The position numbers and the translations under genes are program-made. The notes beneath the pieces were generated by a model. The model was not told the DNA's origin, did not search any database, and saw only the letters and a list, made by a program, of their open reading frames with translations. Shown here piece after piece: positions 39,802 through 49,057 of a stretch of 64,000 bases of DNA (position 1 is its first letter; every line of letters begins with the position of its first letter). The stretch comes from Xylanibacter rodentium (GTDB taxonomy: Bacteria; Bacteroidota; Bacteroidia; Bacteroidales; Bacteroidaceae), in NCBI RefSeq assembly GCF_013166575.1, contig NZ_JABKKE010000019.1:1-64000 (forward strand). Direction: 5' to 3'.

Positions 39802-40976
39802 TTATTGTGTGGGGTATGTATGAAATCTTTGTTGTTTTTATCTAAATGTCTCACGTTGCAGAGCATGCGCCACACCAATGCAGGCATTGCAGTCAGTGAG
39901 CAGAATACAGCTTTGGTGCGTAATCGTGCCGGTGTGGCCACGAGCAATGACAGTGACAGGCAGCAAAGCAGCACCCACCACTTGATGCTCCATGCAGGAA
40001 TTACGACAAGTGTGATAACGGCCATAAAGAGGACGCCGGCGAGGAGTATGGAGCGCGGGATCAGCATCTGTTGGAATGCCAAGTCTACGAAGTCCACATC
40101 ATGGCGCTTGAGAGCTTTGGGGAGCCGGGGAATCATATAGCAAAAGCTGTTGAACTGTGACAACATCCAACGTCGTCGCTGACCTTGGAAGCTATCCATA
40201 CTGCTCACTTTCTCATCGAACACATGTATGTCTTCTTCATATTTTGTGTATAAGCAGCTCTTTATCAACATAATCTCCAGGTCTCGGTCTTCTCCCACAT
40301 TATATATCTTTTTCACAGTTTTTCTGAACCAATCGTAATCAAAACTCATGCCCGAACCGATGAGTGCCGACGATACGAACAGGCGGTTGTGCGCCATGCG
40401 GAACAGTGTGTTGTTTATTTCTTCGCTTACAGCATCAAGTGTAGCTATGCTGTTGTTCATGTTTTTTGCGCAGCGGTGGCATTGTATTGCGTCGTATCCT
40501 TTGTAGTGGGCAAGGTTCAATTTTCTTAGAAATTCATTTTCCACGATGTTGTCGGCATCAAGGATAACCACGTTGTCATAATCCGAATGGCTGTACTGCA
40601 TTGCATATTTCAGTGCTTCAGCCTTTGAACTCTTTTCGAATACAGGGGTGAGCAGAGTGATGGGCAAGGACAATAGCTTGATATTGGTTTCGTCGCTCAT
40701 GTGGTCGGATACCACTGTTATGTGAAAAGAGTCTGACGGATAGTCCTGTTGGAGAAATGATTTTACGGATTCCAAGATTACCGAGTCCTCGGCGTAAGCT
40801 GGGAATATCACGAGGAACTTTCGTGGCCGGGCAGCTTTGTGTCTCTCTTCAAAGGGATTCTCTTCAATCTTCTTCGGTAATAGACTGACAATGGCGTAGA
40901 ACATGACATACGCCACCGAGATGAACATGGTGATCCACAGAATAATTTCCAGAACATGTATGAATGTTGTAAACAT
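39798..40976 (-). CDS. Membrane glycosyltransferase family 2 (paralog 1)
   Basis: A 392-residue processive-type GT2. An N-terminal membrane segment (IILWITMFISVAYVMFYAIV) is followed by the catalytic domain with FPAYAEDSVILES, VVILDADNIVE (D-x-D) and GEDRDLEIM. The Q-x-x-R-W signature is in GQRRRW. Two or three C-terminal membrane helices follow. This layout is shared with cellulose and hyaluronan synthase-like enzymes that polymerise or add sugar at the membrane. A close paralog lies directly upstream, separated by 14 nt. Confidence 0.88.
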   Translation of the reverse strand: MFTTFIHVLEIILWITMFISVAYVMFYAIVSLLPKKIEENPFEERHKAARPRKFLVIFPAYAEDSVILESVKSFLQQDYPSDSFHITVVSDHMSDETNIKLLSLPITLLTPVFEKSSKAEALKYAMQYSHSDYDNVVILDADNIVENEFLRKLNLAHYKGYDAIQCHRCAKNMNNSIATLDAVSEEINNTLFRMAHNRLFVSSALIGSGMSFDYDWFRKTVKKIYNVGEDRDLEIMLIKSCLYTKYEEDIHVFDEKVSSMDSFQGQRRRWMLSQFNSFCYMIPRLPKALKRHDVDFVDLAFQQMLIPRSILLAGVLFMAVITLVVIPAWSIKWWVLLCCLSLSLLVATPARLRTKAVFCSLTAMPALVWRMLCNVRHLDKNNKDFIHTPHNK

Positions 40977-40990
40977 GATTAATACTAGTA

Positions 40991-42157
40991 TTAGTTTATA
41001 TTTTCAAATTTCTTTTTACGTCGTGCTATTCTTGTTATGTTCAATAACGAGGCTATCATGATGACAGGTGCCTTGAGGAACGAACGTTCCCATTTGTCGT
41101 CAACGAGGTAGTCGGGAATGGCAAGAGCGAATACGAACATGATGAAAGCAAACATAATCCACCATTTCACGGCCAGTGTCAGGTAGATGAACGGCAATAT
41201 GATGCTCATGACAACAATGATGGCCATCATTATCGTGCGTGGTATGAGCATCCATTGTATAATCTTGTCTATCATGTCATATTTCTTGTTGAACACTGCT
41301 GAGAACATATATCTGATGTTTGACAGGATGGCATGGAACTGGGTTGATGCCCAGCGTCCACGCTGCTTGTTGAACTCTTCGGTATGACGTGTCTTCTCGT
41401 CGTATACGAGTATGTCGTCAAAGTAGTCCACGTATATCTGTTGCCTCATCAGCAAAGCCTCCATTTCCTTGTCTTCCCATCCTGTGTTTACTTTAGTGAT
41501 ATTTTCCTTGAACCATCTGTATTCGTAGGCAATTCCGGAACCGGCGATGGCAGCGGAGATTCCGAGGGCAATGTGTCCGCGACGGAAGATGGAGTTGTTT
41601 ATCTCTTCAAAAATGGCATCAAGATTGGCAATGGCTGTATCGCGGTTTCTTGACAGCCGGTGTGCTTGTATGGCTTTGGTGCCTGCCGATTCGAAGGCAT
41701 CGTTCATCTGTTGAAGGAATTCCGGTTCGACAAGACTGCCCGCATCGAGTATTATCACGATGTCGTAGATTTTGAACTGCGGCAGATTGTTGATGGCCAG
41801 TTGCAGTGATTTGGCCTTGGTGCTGCGCTTGAAGTTCGGCGTGAGCAGCGTTATCGGATATTGGGCCAGTCTGAAATTGGTTATTTCTTTCTGATGGTCG
41901 GATATAACGGTCACGTCGAACAAGCGTTGTGGGTATATCTGTCCGAGTATGCTTTTTACAGTCTGCTCTATAGTGTCGTCCTGCTTGTATGATGGTATAA
42001 GTACGATGAAACGGTTCTGATGTTTTGCCGTTGATGATTTGGTGCGCCGGCAGAACAGTGAAGCTATCGAGAATACGGTTATATAAAGCACGGTAAGGGC
42101 GACAGCTGTGAATACTATCGCGTCGATTACAAATACTATCAACCACCATAAATTCAT
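40991..42157 (-). CDS. Membrane glycosyltransferase family 2 (paralog 2)
   Basis: A 388-residue protein with the same layout as the next gene: N-terminal membrane helix, LIPSYKQDDTIEQTVKSILG, VIILDAGSLVE (the second Asp of D-x-D replaced by Gly), WEDKEMEAL, NKQRGRW (Q-x-x-R-W) and three C-terminal membrane segments. The D-A-G change at the metal site may mean altered or lost activity. It starts 3 nt after the preceding gene's stop. The two copies are clearly diverged, so the duplication is old. Confidence 0.86.
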   Translation of the reverse strand: MNLWWLIVFVIDAIVFTAVALTVLYITVFSIASLFCRRTKSSTAKHQNRFIVLIPSYKQDDTIEQTVKSILGQIYPQRLFDVTVISDHQKEITNFRLAQYPITLLTPNFKRSTKAKSLQLAINNLPQFKIYDIVIILDAGSLVEPEFLQQMNDAFESAGTKAIQAHRLSRNRDTAIANLDAIFEEINNSIFRRGHIALGISAAIAGSGIAYEYRWFKENITKVNTGWEDKEMEALLMRQQIYVDYFDDILVYDEKTRHTEEFNKQRGRWASTQFHAILSNIRYMFSAVFNKKYDMIDKIIQWMLIPRTIMMAIIVVMSIILPFIYLTLAVKWWIMFAFIMFVFALAIPDYLVDDKWERSFLKAPVIMIASLLNITRIARRKKKFENIN

Positions 42158-42160
42158 ATT

Positions 42161-43042
42161 CTATGACTTTAAGAAGTTTAAGATACCTTTTATTGTTGCC
42201 TTTGCCAAGTCGTGACGGCCCGTTGCTGTATATCTGACAATATCTCTTGCGGCGACCATTCCTGTAAGATATATGTATGATATATATTTGCCGACGCCTT
42301 TGGCATTGCGCCTTACGAGCAGCAGTCTGTTGCGTGTGATGTAGAACGACTTGAGCGGACTGTCCTGTCCGGTGGACCGGCTTTCCTTGTGGAATACCGT
42401 ACAACGCGGCTCATACCATATTTCATATCCTGCCCTGCTGACGCTCATCGACCAGTCAATCTCCTCGTAATACAGGAAAAAACATTCCGGCAGCAGTCCG
42501 GCCCGTTCCGTCACTTCACGTTTCATCATCATTGCTGCACCATGGGCATATGGTGTGGGGTGGGCGGTGTCATATTGTCCGCGGTCGTCTTCACCGAAAC
42601 CTATGGAGCGGTTGCGTATGGTGATTCGTGACAATTGTGTGTAGCCGGCAAACTGTACCGGACACTTATCCCATGCAAATCGTATTTTGGGGCATACTAC
42701 ACCTATCTTCGGCGAACTTTCAAGGCGGTTTACCAAGTGTACTATGTCGAAACTTTTGAAGAGTGTGTCGTTGTTTATGAGAAACAGGTACCGGCCTTTA
42801 GCATGTTGTATGCCGAGATTGTTGCCTCCGGCATATCCGAGATTACTTTCCGAACGTATGGACTTTACGTGCGGATATCTGGTAGCTATCAGTGTCGCCT
42901 CGTCTTCGCGTGAGGCATTGTCCACGACAATCACTTCCACCGAAAATTTATCGTCGGCGGGTATCGAGTCAATCAATGTGCATGTGTCTTCGAATCCATT
43001 GTAATTGACTGTGATTATTGATATGTCATACTCTTGATGCAC
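42161..43042 (-). CDS. Glycosyltransferase family 2 (rhamnosyltransferase-like)
   Basis: A 293-residue GT-A enzyme with SIITVNYNGFEDTCTLIDSI, VIVVDNASREDE, SNLGYAGGNNLGIQHAKG, FLINNDTLF (metal site N-N-D) and the acceptor-side block GAAMMMKREVTERAGLLPECFFLYYEEIDWS (given here only as a landmark near residues 170-200, ending in E-E-I-D-W). This is the WbbL/RfbF-like pattern, often found in rhamnosyl transfer. It overlaps the end of the polymerase gene by 17 bases. Confidence 0.88.
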   Translation of the reverse strand: MHQEYDISIITVNYNGFEDTCTLIDSIPADDKFSVEVIVVDNASREDEATLIATRYPHVKSIRSESNLGYAGGNNLGIQHAKGRYLFLINNDTLFKSFDIVHLVNRLESSPKIGVVCPKIRFAWDKCPVQFAGYTQLSRITIRNRSIGFGEDDRGQYDTAHPTPYAHGAAMMMKREVTERAGLLPECFFLYYEEIDWSMSVSRAGYEIWYEPRCTVFHKESRSTGQDSPLKSFYITRNRLLLVRRNAKGVGKYISYIYLTGMVAARDIVRYTATGRHDLAKATIKGILNFLKS

Positions 43043-44549
43043 GTTTCTTTTCGAGTTTCAACCGTTTGCGCTCCTCCTGTTCCGCTATCAGTTTTGCTTC
43101 ATGTTCGTTCCATTCATTTTCAATATACGGCATTATGTAGACCAGTGACAGACTGCCGTAGAATATCAGCACATTGGGGAACTGCATCAGTATCTGGTTA
43201 CCGTAGCCACCCAGTTGTATTGCCACGAAAGCGCAGCATATTCCGGCCCCGGCGCCTTGTAAAGACTTGTTCTTTATTCTGAAAAAGACAATCCAGCATG
43301 CACCGAACAGCATAACGAAAGTTGTGACGAGGAATGTGGTGATGCCGATGATGCCAGTGTGAACCCAAATGAATACATATTCAGAATCGGGCGGTATTAC
43401 GGAGAGTTTTCTGAACTTGTTGCCGGCCGGAACATTTTCGTATCCGTTGCCGATACCGATGCCCCAAGGAGCATCGTTCAGATATTTCTTCATCGCTTCC
43501 TGATTTATGGTTCGTGTTTCGGCCGATGCGTCTTTACGGTTGAATCCTGAACGCATGCGCCGTATCATGCTGTTGCTGTTCCCGATATGCGTAAATGCAA
43601 GAAGAGCAACGAACAGTCCGAAGACCACAGATACAGGTATGGCAATTCTGAATGATTTTGATAGAAATATATATACCATGAATCCCGCTATAAGACAGAA
43701 CAATGCTGTTCGTGTGCCGGAAGAGAACATGGCCCATGTGCTTGCCAAAGCGGCAACGAGGAAGAATATCTTTTCTTTCTTCAGTTTGGTCGTTATGGCT
43801 ACAATGTAAAATACTACGGCACTCGCAGCCATGTTGCATCCGAAGTTGGCCGCGTCACTGAATACAGAGAAGTATCGCGTTATGCCGTTTACGATGTGGG
43901 TGCGTCCGGCATATAGCAGGAATGACTTTTCGGGCGCGGAGAAACCTATCTTCTGTTGTTTCCATGCCCAAAACGCTGCAAACATTGACAATACAGCCCA
44001 CACTCTCAAAAACTGCTTTACTCTTTGAGGTGTGGATATATATATGGTGCAGACGAGGAAGGCATACATAAGCTGGAAAGCCATCAGACGTGCTCCGGCA
44101 TACCATGCCCCGATGTCTATACCAAGTCCGCAGGTGTCGTTGAGCACTTCGAGTGTGCAGAATATGCACCATACCGTCAGCATCAGCAGCATCGTGTTTG
44201 CCATTCTTTCGTAGTGAAGATCTTTTATCTCTATTACAGCAATGGCAAGAAGAAGTATTTCCAGCATCTCGTTGGGCAATGACGCCGGCAACGGCAGATA
44301 CTGATATCTGCTGAGGAACATCACCATGTAGTTGACCACAAAGAGAGTCCAGAATGTGAACATCCTGTATCTGAATGCGAGTATTGCGAACAGCGCCGCT
44401 ACAGGAACTGTGCACACCATGGCAAACCCTGTGATGCCTGTGGTACATAGCTGGTATATGGCTATTGAAAACAAGAGAAAGAGTACTGCCACTCTCCCCC
44501 CGTTTCCCTGTGTATATCCGTAAAAACTGTTCGAATACGTTTTATTCAT
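43026..44549 (-). CDS. O-antigen polymerase/ligase family (Wzy-like)
   Basis: A 507-residue membrane protein with about 11-12 hydrophobic segments. The Wzy_C/O-antigen-ligase signature TWAMFSSGTRTALFCLIAGF (around residue 300) is followed by a large periplasmic loop with WGIGIGNGYENVPAGN and PPDSEYVFIWVHTGIIG. The C-terminus is charged (EEQEERKRLKLEKKRASRV). In the context of a flippase and chain-length protein it probably polymerises repeat units in the periplasm. The start ATG shares its first base with the stop of the Wzc-like gene. Confidence 0.85.
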   Translation of the reverse strand: MNKTYSNSFYGYTQGNGGRVAVLFLLFSIAIYQLCTTGITGFAMVCTVPVAALFAILAFRYRMFTFWTLFVVNYMVMFLSRYQYLPLPASLPNEMLEILLLAIAVIEIKDLHYERMANTMLLMLTVWCIFCTLEVLNDTCGLGIDIGAWYAGARLMAFQLMYAFLVCTIYISTPQRVKQFLRVWAVLSMFAAFWAWKQQKIGFSAPEKSFLLYAGRTHIVNGITRYFSVFSDAANFGCNMAASAVVFYIVAITTKLKKEKIFFLVAALASTWAMFSSGTRTALFCLIAGFMVYIFLSKSFRIAIPVSVVFGLFVALLAFTHIGNSNSMIRRMRSGFNRKDASAETRTINQEAMKKYLNDAPWGIGIGNGYENVPAGNKFRKLSVIPPDSEYVFIWVHTGIIGITTFLVTTFVMLFGACWIVFFRIKNKSLQGAGAGICCAFVAIQLGGYGNQILMQFPNVLIFYGSLSLVYIMPYIENEWNEHEAKLIAEQEERKRLKLEKKRASRV

Positions 44550-46726
44550 CAGATGGCGTGACTGTTTTCCGTTGCTGTGAGTCCGAGTTGCGATATGCGG
44601 TATACGAAGTTCTTGAATTTTGTGTATGGCGGCAGTTGGCCTACAAACTCTTCTACGGCATAGCGGCTCGATTCGGTGAGATACATGTAGAGTGAATCCT
44701 TGTTGTCGAGCTGTGCCTGCAATTCCTTGAGAGCCTTGGTGTCAACGTCTTTCCATGTCCGGTTGGCGCGTGTCACCATCAGATTTACAGTGCCGAGATT
44801 GAGCAGTGCCGGCGCTATGGAGTGGTCGTTAAGATTCGGATATTCTATGATGGCAATTTCTTCGGGCAGTATGTCCGGACACAGATCGGTGATGCTCTTG
44901 GCCATGATATACTTGCTGTCTTCGGCAAGGAAATCCTCGTCGTATGCCAGACGGCGTACTTGCAGGCCGAGCGAAATCCAATAGTTTTCCAGCTCTTGCG
45001 CGATATAGCTCTTGCCGTTGGCCGCATCGGTGGACAACAGGTTGAGAACGTTTTGCTGTCCGGTCTTGAAATGAGGCAGCAAGGCTTTGCTTAGCTGTCG
45101 CAGCGACATATCGGAAATAATCTTGTTGTAGCGTCGGTAGCGCAGCGTGCTCTCCTTCGGATAGCATCCCATCACCGGTATCTTGGTGATGCGCTCTGAG
45201 CGCATGCGGTCACGTAACGTACGGTCGAGCAACTCGATTATAAGGAAGTAGAGCGATGTCAGCATGAATGTCAGCATGAACGCTCCGAGCAGAATCATCA
45301 GGCGGTTTGTAGGCTGGGCGTTCAGCGGGAACATCGGTGGGTTGAGCACGCGCAATGTTGCTGTGGTCATCTGTAGGTTGCGCTGACGCAGACGTGCGGC
45401 GTTCAGTGCCTTGAGCATCTCCATGTAGTTGCCCTCGACAAATCCGATGTGACGGTCCTTGCGGTCGAGTGTGGCTCCGATGGGTGCGTAGTATAATATC
45501 TGGCGGTCGAGCTTTTGGCGCATTATGTCCTGTGCTGTCATCTCGGCTTTGGTCTTCTCCAGCAGCAGCACCTGTTCGAGCCATTTTGACAGCATCGAAC
45601 TGGCTTTTACTCCGGTCTCCGTGCTGTACGAGCCGGCTTCGATGTCCATTGTCAGGTTCTTCACGCGTTCGGTGGCAGTCTGCAACTGTTTCTGTGCCTT
45701 GGCCAGTTCCTGTTGCGATTCGGCCTCGTTACCGCTTCCTTCGCTGCTCATCAGTTGCAGATTGGATATTCTTGATTGTAGTCTTGATATGTCGCGCACC
45801 TGATTGGTGAAGTCCTTGTTGGCCCTGATAACCTTTGCCCGGTTGCCGAGCTGTCGTTCGAGATAGTCCATCAGGGCTTTGGTAGTGGTGTAGTTCATCA
45901 GCTGATCGTTGTCGGATGTCTGCTGTCTTGCGTCAAGCACGGTCAACTGCTTGGTCTGCTCGCCATAGTTGATTATTCTTTTCGATATGTTATATTCTAT
46001 AAGGTCGTTTTCGGCGTTGGTCAGTATGCGGTATAGACGGTTCACCTCACGTTCGAAAAACTTTATCACGTTGTTTGTCTCACCGAATCGTATCTGCTGG
46101 TACTGGCGTGCGAAAACCTCGTTGAGAATGTCGAGCGTGTTGTATGCAATGCCGGCGTCGTTGGCCGAATATCCTATGTCGATGATGTCGCTGTTGTTCA
46201 GCTGCATCACTTTCAGTCTCGACGTGATGTTGTTGAGTCCGAAGTATGTATGGTAGTTGAGCAGCCCGAAGAGATAGTTGTCCTGCGACGGCTTTTCGTA
46301 TGCTTTCAGATTGGCGTATGTGGCCGATTCGCTGTTACGGTTTATCAGGGCCTTGACATCCGCCGGCACCGATTTGCTGAGTTCGCGGAAGTGTTCGGCC
46401 GATATGTAGTTGTTGTCCTTGTCGGGATTGCCGTACATCATGCAGCGTGCAAACAGGCGCAGGGCCACCTCGTGTATGGTATTGTCGGTGGTGATGATGA
46501 GCATCAGGTTGTTGATGTTGGTCTGCGGATTGCCTCCGGCCACGCCCGTGCCACCCTCAATGTTGTATCCGGTGATCATGCCGGTATATATGGTGGTATT
46601 GGTATCGTATACACGTTCCATGTTGCGTGTCAGAAACCATGCTATGATCAAGGCTATCAACGGCAATATCGTGAGATACCAGCGTATGCGGTACAGAAAT
46701 CTTACCAAGTATCTGAATGTGTCCAT
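44549..46726 (-). CDS. Wzc-like chain-length protein with degenerate P-loop domain
   Basis: A 725-residue polysaccharide co-polymerase. An N-terminal membrane helix (IRWYLTILPLIALIIAWFL) and a Wzz domain are followed by a long coiled-coil periplasmic region (about 200-460) and a second membrane helix (LMILLGAFMLTFMLTSLYFL). From about residue 555 there is a cytoplasmic domain like a bacterial tyrosine kinase. Its Walker A is reduced to LSTDAANGKS without the first Gly, and Walker B reads IAIIEYP with Glu for Asp. No C-terminal tyrosine cluster is present. It therefore probably controls chain length without kinase activity. It is 22 nt after the TolC-like gene. Confidence 0.85.
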   Translation of the reverse strand: MDTFRYLVRFLYRIRWYLTILPLIALIIAWFLTRNMERVYDTNTTIYTGMITGYNIEGGTGVAGGNPQTNINNLMLIITTDNTIHEVALRLFARCMMYGNPDKDNNYISAEHFRELSKSVPADVKALINRNSESATYANLKAYEKPSQDNYLFGLLNYHTYFGLNNITSRLKVMQLNNSDIIDIGYSANDAGIAYNTLDILNEVFARQYQQIRFGETNNVIKFFEREVNRLYRILTNAENDLIEYNISKRIINYGEQTKQLTVLDARQQTSDNDQLMNYTTTKALMDYLERQLGNRAKVIRANKDFTNQVRDISRLQSRISNLQLMSSEGSGNEAESQQELAKAQKQLQTATERVKNLTMDIEAGSYSTETGVKASSMLSKWLEQVLLLEKTKAEMTAQDIMRQKLDRQILYYAPIGATLDRKDRHIGFVEGNYMEMLKALNAARLRQRNLQMTTATLRVLNPPMFPLNAQPTNRLMILLGAFMLTFMLTSLYFLIIELLDRTLRDRMRSERITKIPVMGCYPKESTLRYRRYNKIISDMSLRQLSKALLPHFKTGQQNVLNLLSTDAANGKSYIAQELENYWISLGLQVRRLAYDEDFLAEDSKYIMAKSITDLCPDILPEEIAIIEYPNLNDHSIAPALLNLGTVNLMVTRANRTWKDVDTKALKELQAQLDNKDSLYMYLTESSRYAVEEFVGQLPPYTKFKNFVYRISQLGLTATENSHAI

Positions 46727-46748
46727 GACTTTATTTGTTTAATTGTTG

Positions 46749-47735
46749 CTATTTCGTTTTGTCTTCTTTACCGGACGTTTCGGCTGCCGTTTTTTCTGCT
46801 TCCTTATTCGCTTGTCTTTCGGCTTTCTTTTCCGCTTTTTCCATAGCCTCGTATTTCTTTTCCTCCTTTGCAGCGGTTTTCCTTATCTCTTTTTCCACCG
46901 CTTTGTTTTCTTTGGCTATCTCTTTTTCCGATTTCTCGACGGTGCCGTCGAGTGTTATGTCTGTGGTGGTGTTGGTTATTATCGGAGTATGGGTGAGTAT
47001 TTCGAGTGTTATGATGTCTGTCGTGATTTGCGTCTGCATTTCCTGGTATCTTCTTACGGCCTCTTCCTCTCTCAGCTTTGTGTATGCGAAATCTTCGATG
47101 GACATGTTGCCCTGATGGAAGTCTTCCTGGTTGAGCGAGCCTGCGCCCTGATATATTGCAGCGTTCTCGCTGGCCGTTTTAAGTGATATAAGGCTGTTGG
47201 TAATCTTTACGTATAGTGATGCTATCTGCAGTTTGAGCTGGTCGTAGGCAATGTCTTTTTTTATCTGCGCCTGGTCTACGAGAAGTTTTTTGCGTTTCAC
47301 GGCTGCACCGAGGTCAAGCAGATCTTCCAGCGGCACGTTCACATTTACGCCCACGTTCCAGTAGTTCTGTTCGCTGCCCTGAAACTGGTATATCATCTGA
47401 TTGTATGTCGACGAGTTGTTCCCCCACATGTCGGTCTTGCCGTAACTATAGCTTGCATGTCCGCGTACGTATGAAAATATGTGTTTTTTCTGCTTGGCAA
47501 CCTCTGCCTGTGCTATTTCCTGTGCCTTTGCCAGATCGAGAATCTGCGGGTTTGATTTGGCGTTCTCGAACAGTACCGCCAATGGTGGCAGATGGAACTT
47601 TGAGAAGTTGATGGTGCTTGTCTCGCTCGAGTCAAAGAATCCGGCACTGATACCGCTGTTGTTGAACTGCGCCGATGCGGAAATTCCGAATCCGGCCGTC
47701 ATGACTGCTATTAATAGGTATCTCAGTTTGCTCAT
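46749..47735 (-). CDS. TolC-family-like outer-membrane protein with charged C-terminal tail
   Basis: A 328-residue exported protein with a signal peptide (LLIAVMTAGFGISASAQ). One half of a TolC-like coiled-coil repeat follows (LPPLAVLFENAKSNPQILDL, then YWNVGVNVNVPLEDLLDLGA and KLQIASLYVKITNSLISLKT). That makes it shorter than true TolC (about 450 residues). The last 70 residues are almost all Lys, Glu and Ala (EKAEKKAERQANKEAEK). It takes the place where a Wza-type export protein would be expected in a polysaccharide operon. I infer a role in outer-membrane passage or in a periplasmic bridge with the Wzc-like protein. Confidence 0.75.
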   Translation of the reverse strand: MSKLRYLLIAVMTAGFGISASAQFNNSGISAGFFDSSETSTINFSKFHLPPLAVLFENAKSNPQILDLAKAQEIAQAEVAKQKKHIFSYVRGHASYSYGKTDMWGNNSSTYNQMIYQFQGSEQNYWNVGVNVNVPLEDLLDLGAAVKRKKLLVDQAQIKKDIAYDQLKLQIASLYVKITNSLISLKTASENAAIYQGAGSLNQEDFHQGNMSIEDFAYTKLREEEAVRRYQEMQTQITTDIITLEILTHTPIITNTTTDITLDGTVEKSEKEIAKENKAVEKEIRKTAAKEEKKYEAMEKAEKKAERQANKEAEKTAAETSGKEDKTK

Positions 47736-47816
47736 TATGCAGATGTTTTGATTTCTAAATGTTTGTTAATGTACGTGGAGGGATGGGGTAAGTTTGCTTC
47801 CCAACTTCGGACCGGC

Positions 47817-49031
47817 TTATACATCGTCCTTTTGTACGAAAGCGGTCAATGTACGCAGTATAATCTTCATGTCCATGGCGAAATTGTATGTCTGACCGTA
47901 GATGATGTCCAGTTGCTTGCGCTCTTCAGCCGACATGGCGCCGCCTTTTCCGCGCTTTTCCACCTGCCATAAGCCGGTGAGGCCGGCTGGTGCCATAAAG
48001 CGGTCTATGCAGTTGTCGTCAGTCAGTTTTTCGGCTTCGTATAGCGGCAGGGGACGGTTTCCTACTATCGACATGTCTCCACGCAGTATGTTGAACAGTT
48101 GCGGCAATTCGTCGATGCTGTATTTGCGAATGAACCGGCCGACTCTGGTGATGCGTGGGTCGTTTTCTATTTTTACGAACGCATTGTTGATGCTTTCGTC
48201 TTTCTGTTTGTTGAATTCACTTTCTGCCACCAGAAAGTCGTCTCCCACAAGCATCACTTCCTCGTTGTTTATCATTATTTCTGCTCCTACGCCGGTTGGC
48301 GTCATAGTCGGTTCTGTCTGTTCTGCGAGTGGCGATGTCTTGTTCGGAATATTGTCGTTGTCGGCAGTGGCTTTACGGGTATATTGATTCTGGGTTTTGC
48401 TAAGTTCCTTGAGTCGCTCGCTGGCGTCTGTATACATACTGCGGAATTTCAGGAAATCGAATATGGTGTAGTTGGTACCCACTCTTTTCGACTTGAACAG
48501 TACCGGACCCTTGCTTTCCATCTTTATTGCTATGGCCGTAATAAGGAACACCGGCGACAGTACTATTATTGCAATGCTTGAGAATATGATGTCGAAAATA
48601 CGTTTCCATAGTGGCATCTTGAATTGCAGAATCTTGTATTTCGGTTCCTTGCTGTCGAAAAGAATTTCCTTTCGGTCGTAAATGAACTGTATTTTCTTGT
48701 TTATTTCCGTTACGGATGCCTCCTTGCTTATCGTATCGTTCACGCCGCATTGCTGATATTTTCTGCGGTCTTGTTCTGACAATTCGTTTGTCAGCAATAT
48801 TATATATATGTTCTTGCAGTTTGTTTGCAGATACGTGATGGCTGTGATGTCCTCGTTGAGCACATTCTGTTCGAAGAAAACAATAAAATATTCTTTGTGG
48901 GTAATTTGCCGGGGTACACATGCCTTTGCCGCTTCCTTGTATGTCTTTGCAGTTGTTACAAGTTGTCCCGGAATGTATTTCAGGCGTTCCTCTGTTTTCG
49001 GATTGTTTCCTAAGTATACAACACCTATCAT
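47817..49031 (-). CDS. Polyprenyl glycosylphosphotransferase with N-terminal pseudo-receiver
   Basis: A 404-residue sugar-1-phosphate transferase that starts the glycan on undecaprenyl phosphate. Residues 1-125 resemble a response-regulator receiver: FIVFFEQN has Glu54 where the phospho-Asp would be, LLTNE keeps the Thr, and ISKEAS keeps the Lys. The N-terminal acid pair is missing. Residues 135-404 are the PF02397-type domain: LWKRIFDIIFSSIAIIVLSP with one membrane segment, then FDFLKFRSMYTDA, SIDELPQLFNILRGDMS (catalytic Asp-Glu) and PAGLTGLWQVEKRG. An insertion of about 60 residues after the FRSMYTDA block, rich in Asn/Thr/Glu, is unusual. It is 27 nt from the lone receiver gene. Confidence 0.88.
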   Translation of the reverse strand: MIGVVYLGNNPKTEERLKYIPGQLVTTAKTYKEAAKACVPRQITHKEYFIVFFEQNVLNEDITAITYLQTNCKNIYIILLTNELSEQDRRKYQQCGVNDTISKEASVTEINKKIQFIYDRKEILFDSKEPKYKILQFKMPLWKRIFDIIFSSIAIIVLSPVFLITAIAIKMESKGPVLFKSKRVGTNYTIFDFLKFRSMYTDASERLKELSKTQNQYTRKATADNDNIPNKTSPLAEQTEPTMTPTGVGAEIMINNEEVMLVGDDFLVAESEFNKQKDESINNAFVKIENDPRITRVGRFIRKYSIDELPQLFNILRGDMSIVGNRPLPLYEAEKLTDDNCIDRFMAPAGLTGLWQVEKRGKGGAMSAEERKQLDIIYGQTYNFAMDMKIILRTLTAFVQKDDV

Positions 49032-49057
49032 AATCAGCTTGATGTTTGGTTTTTAAG

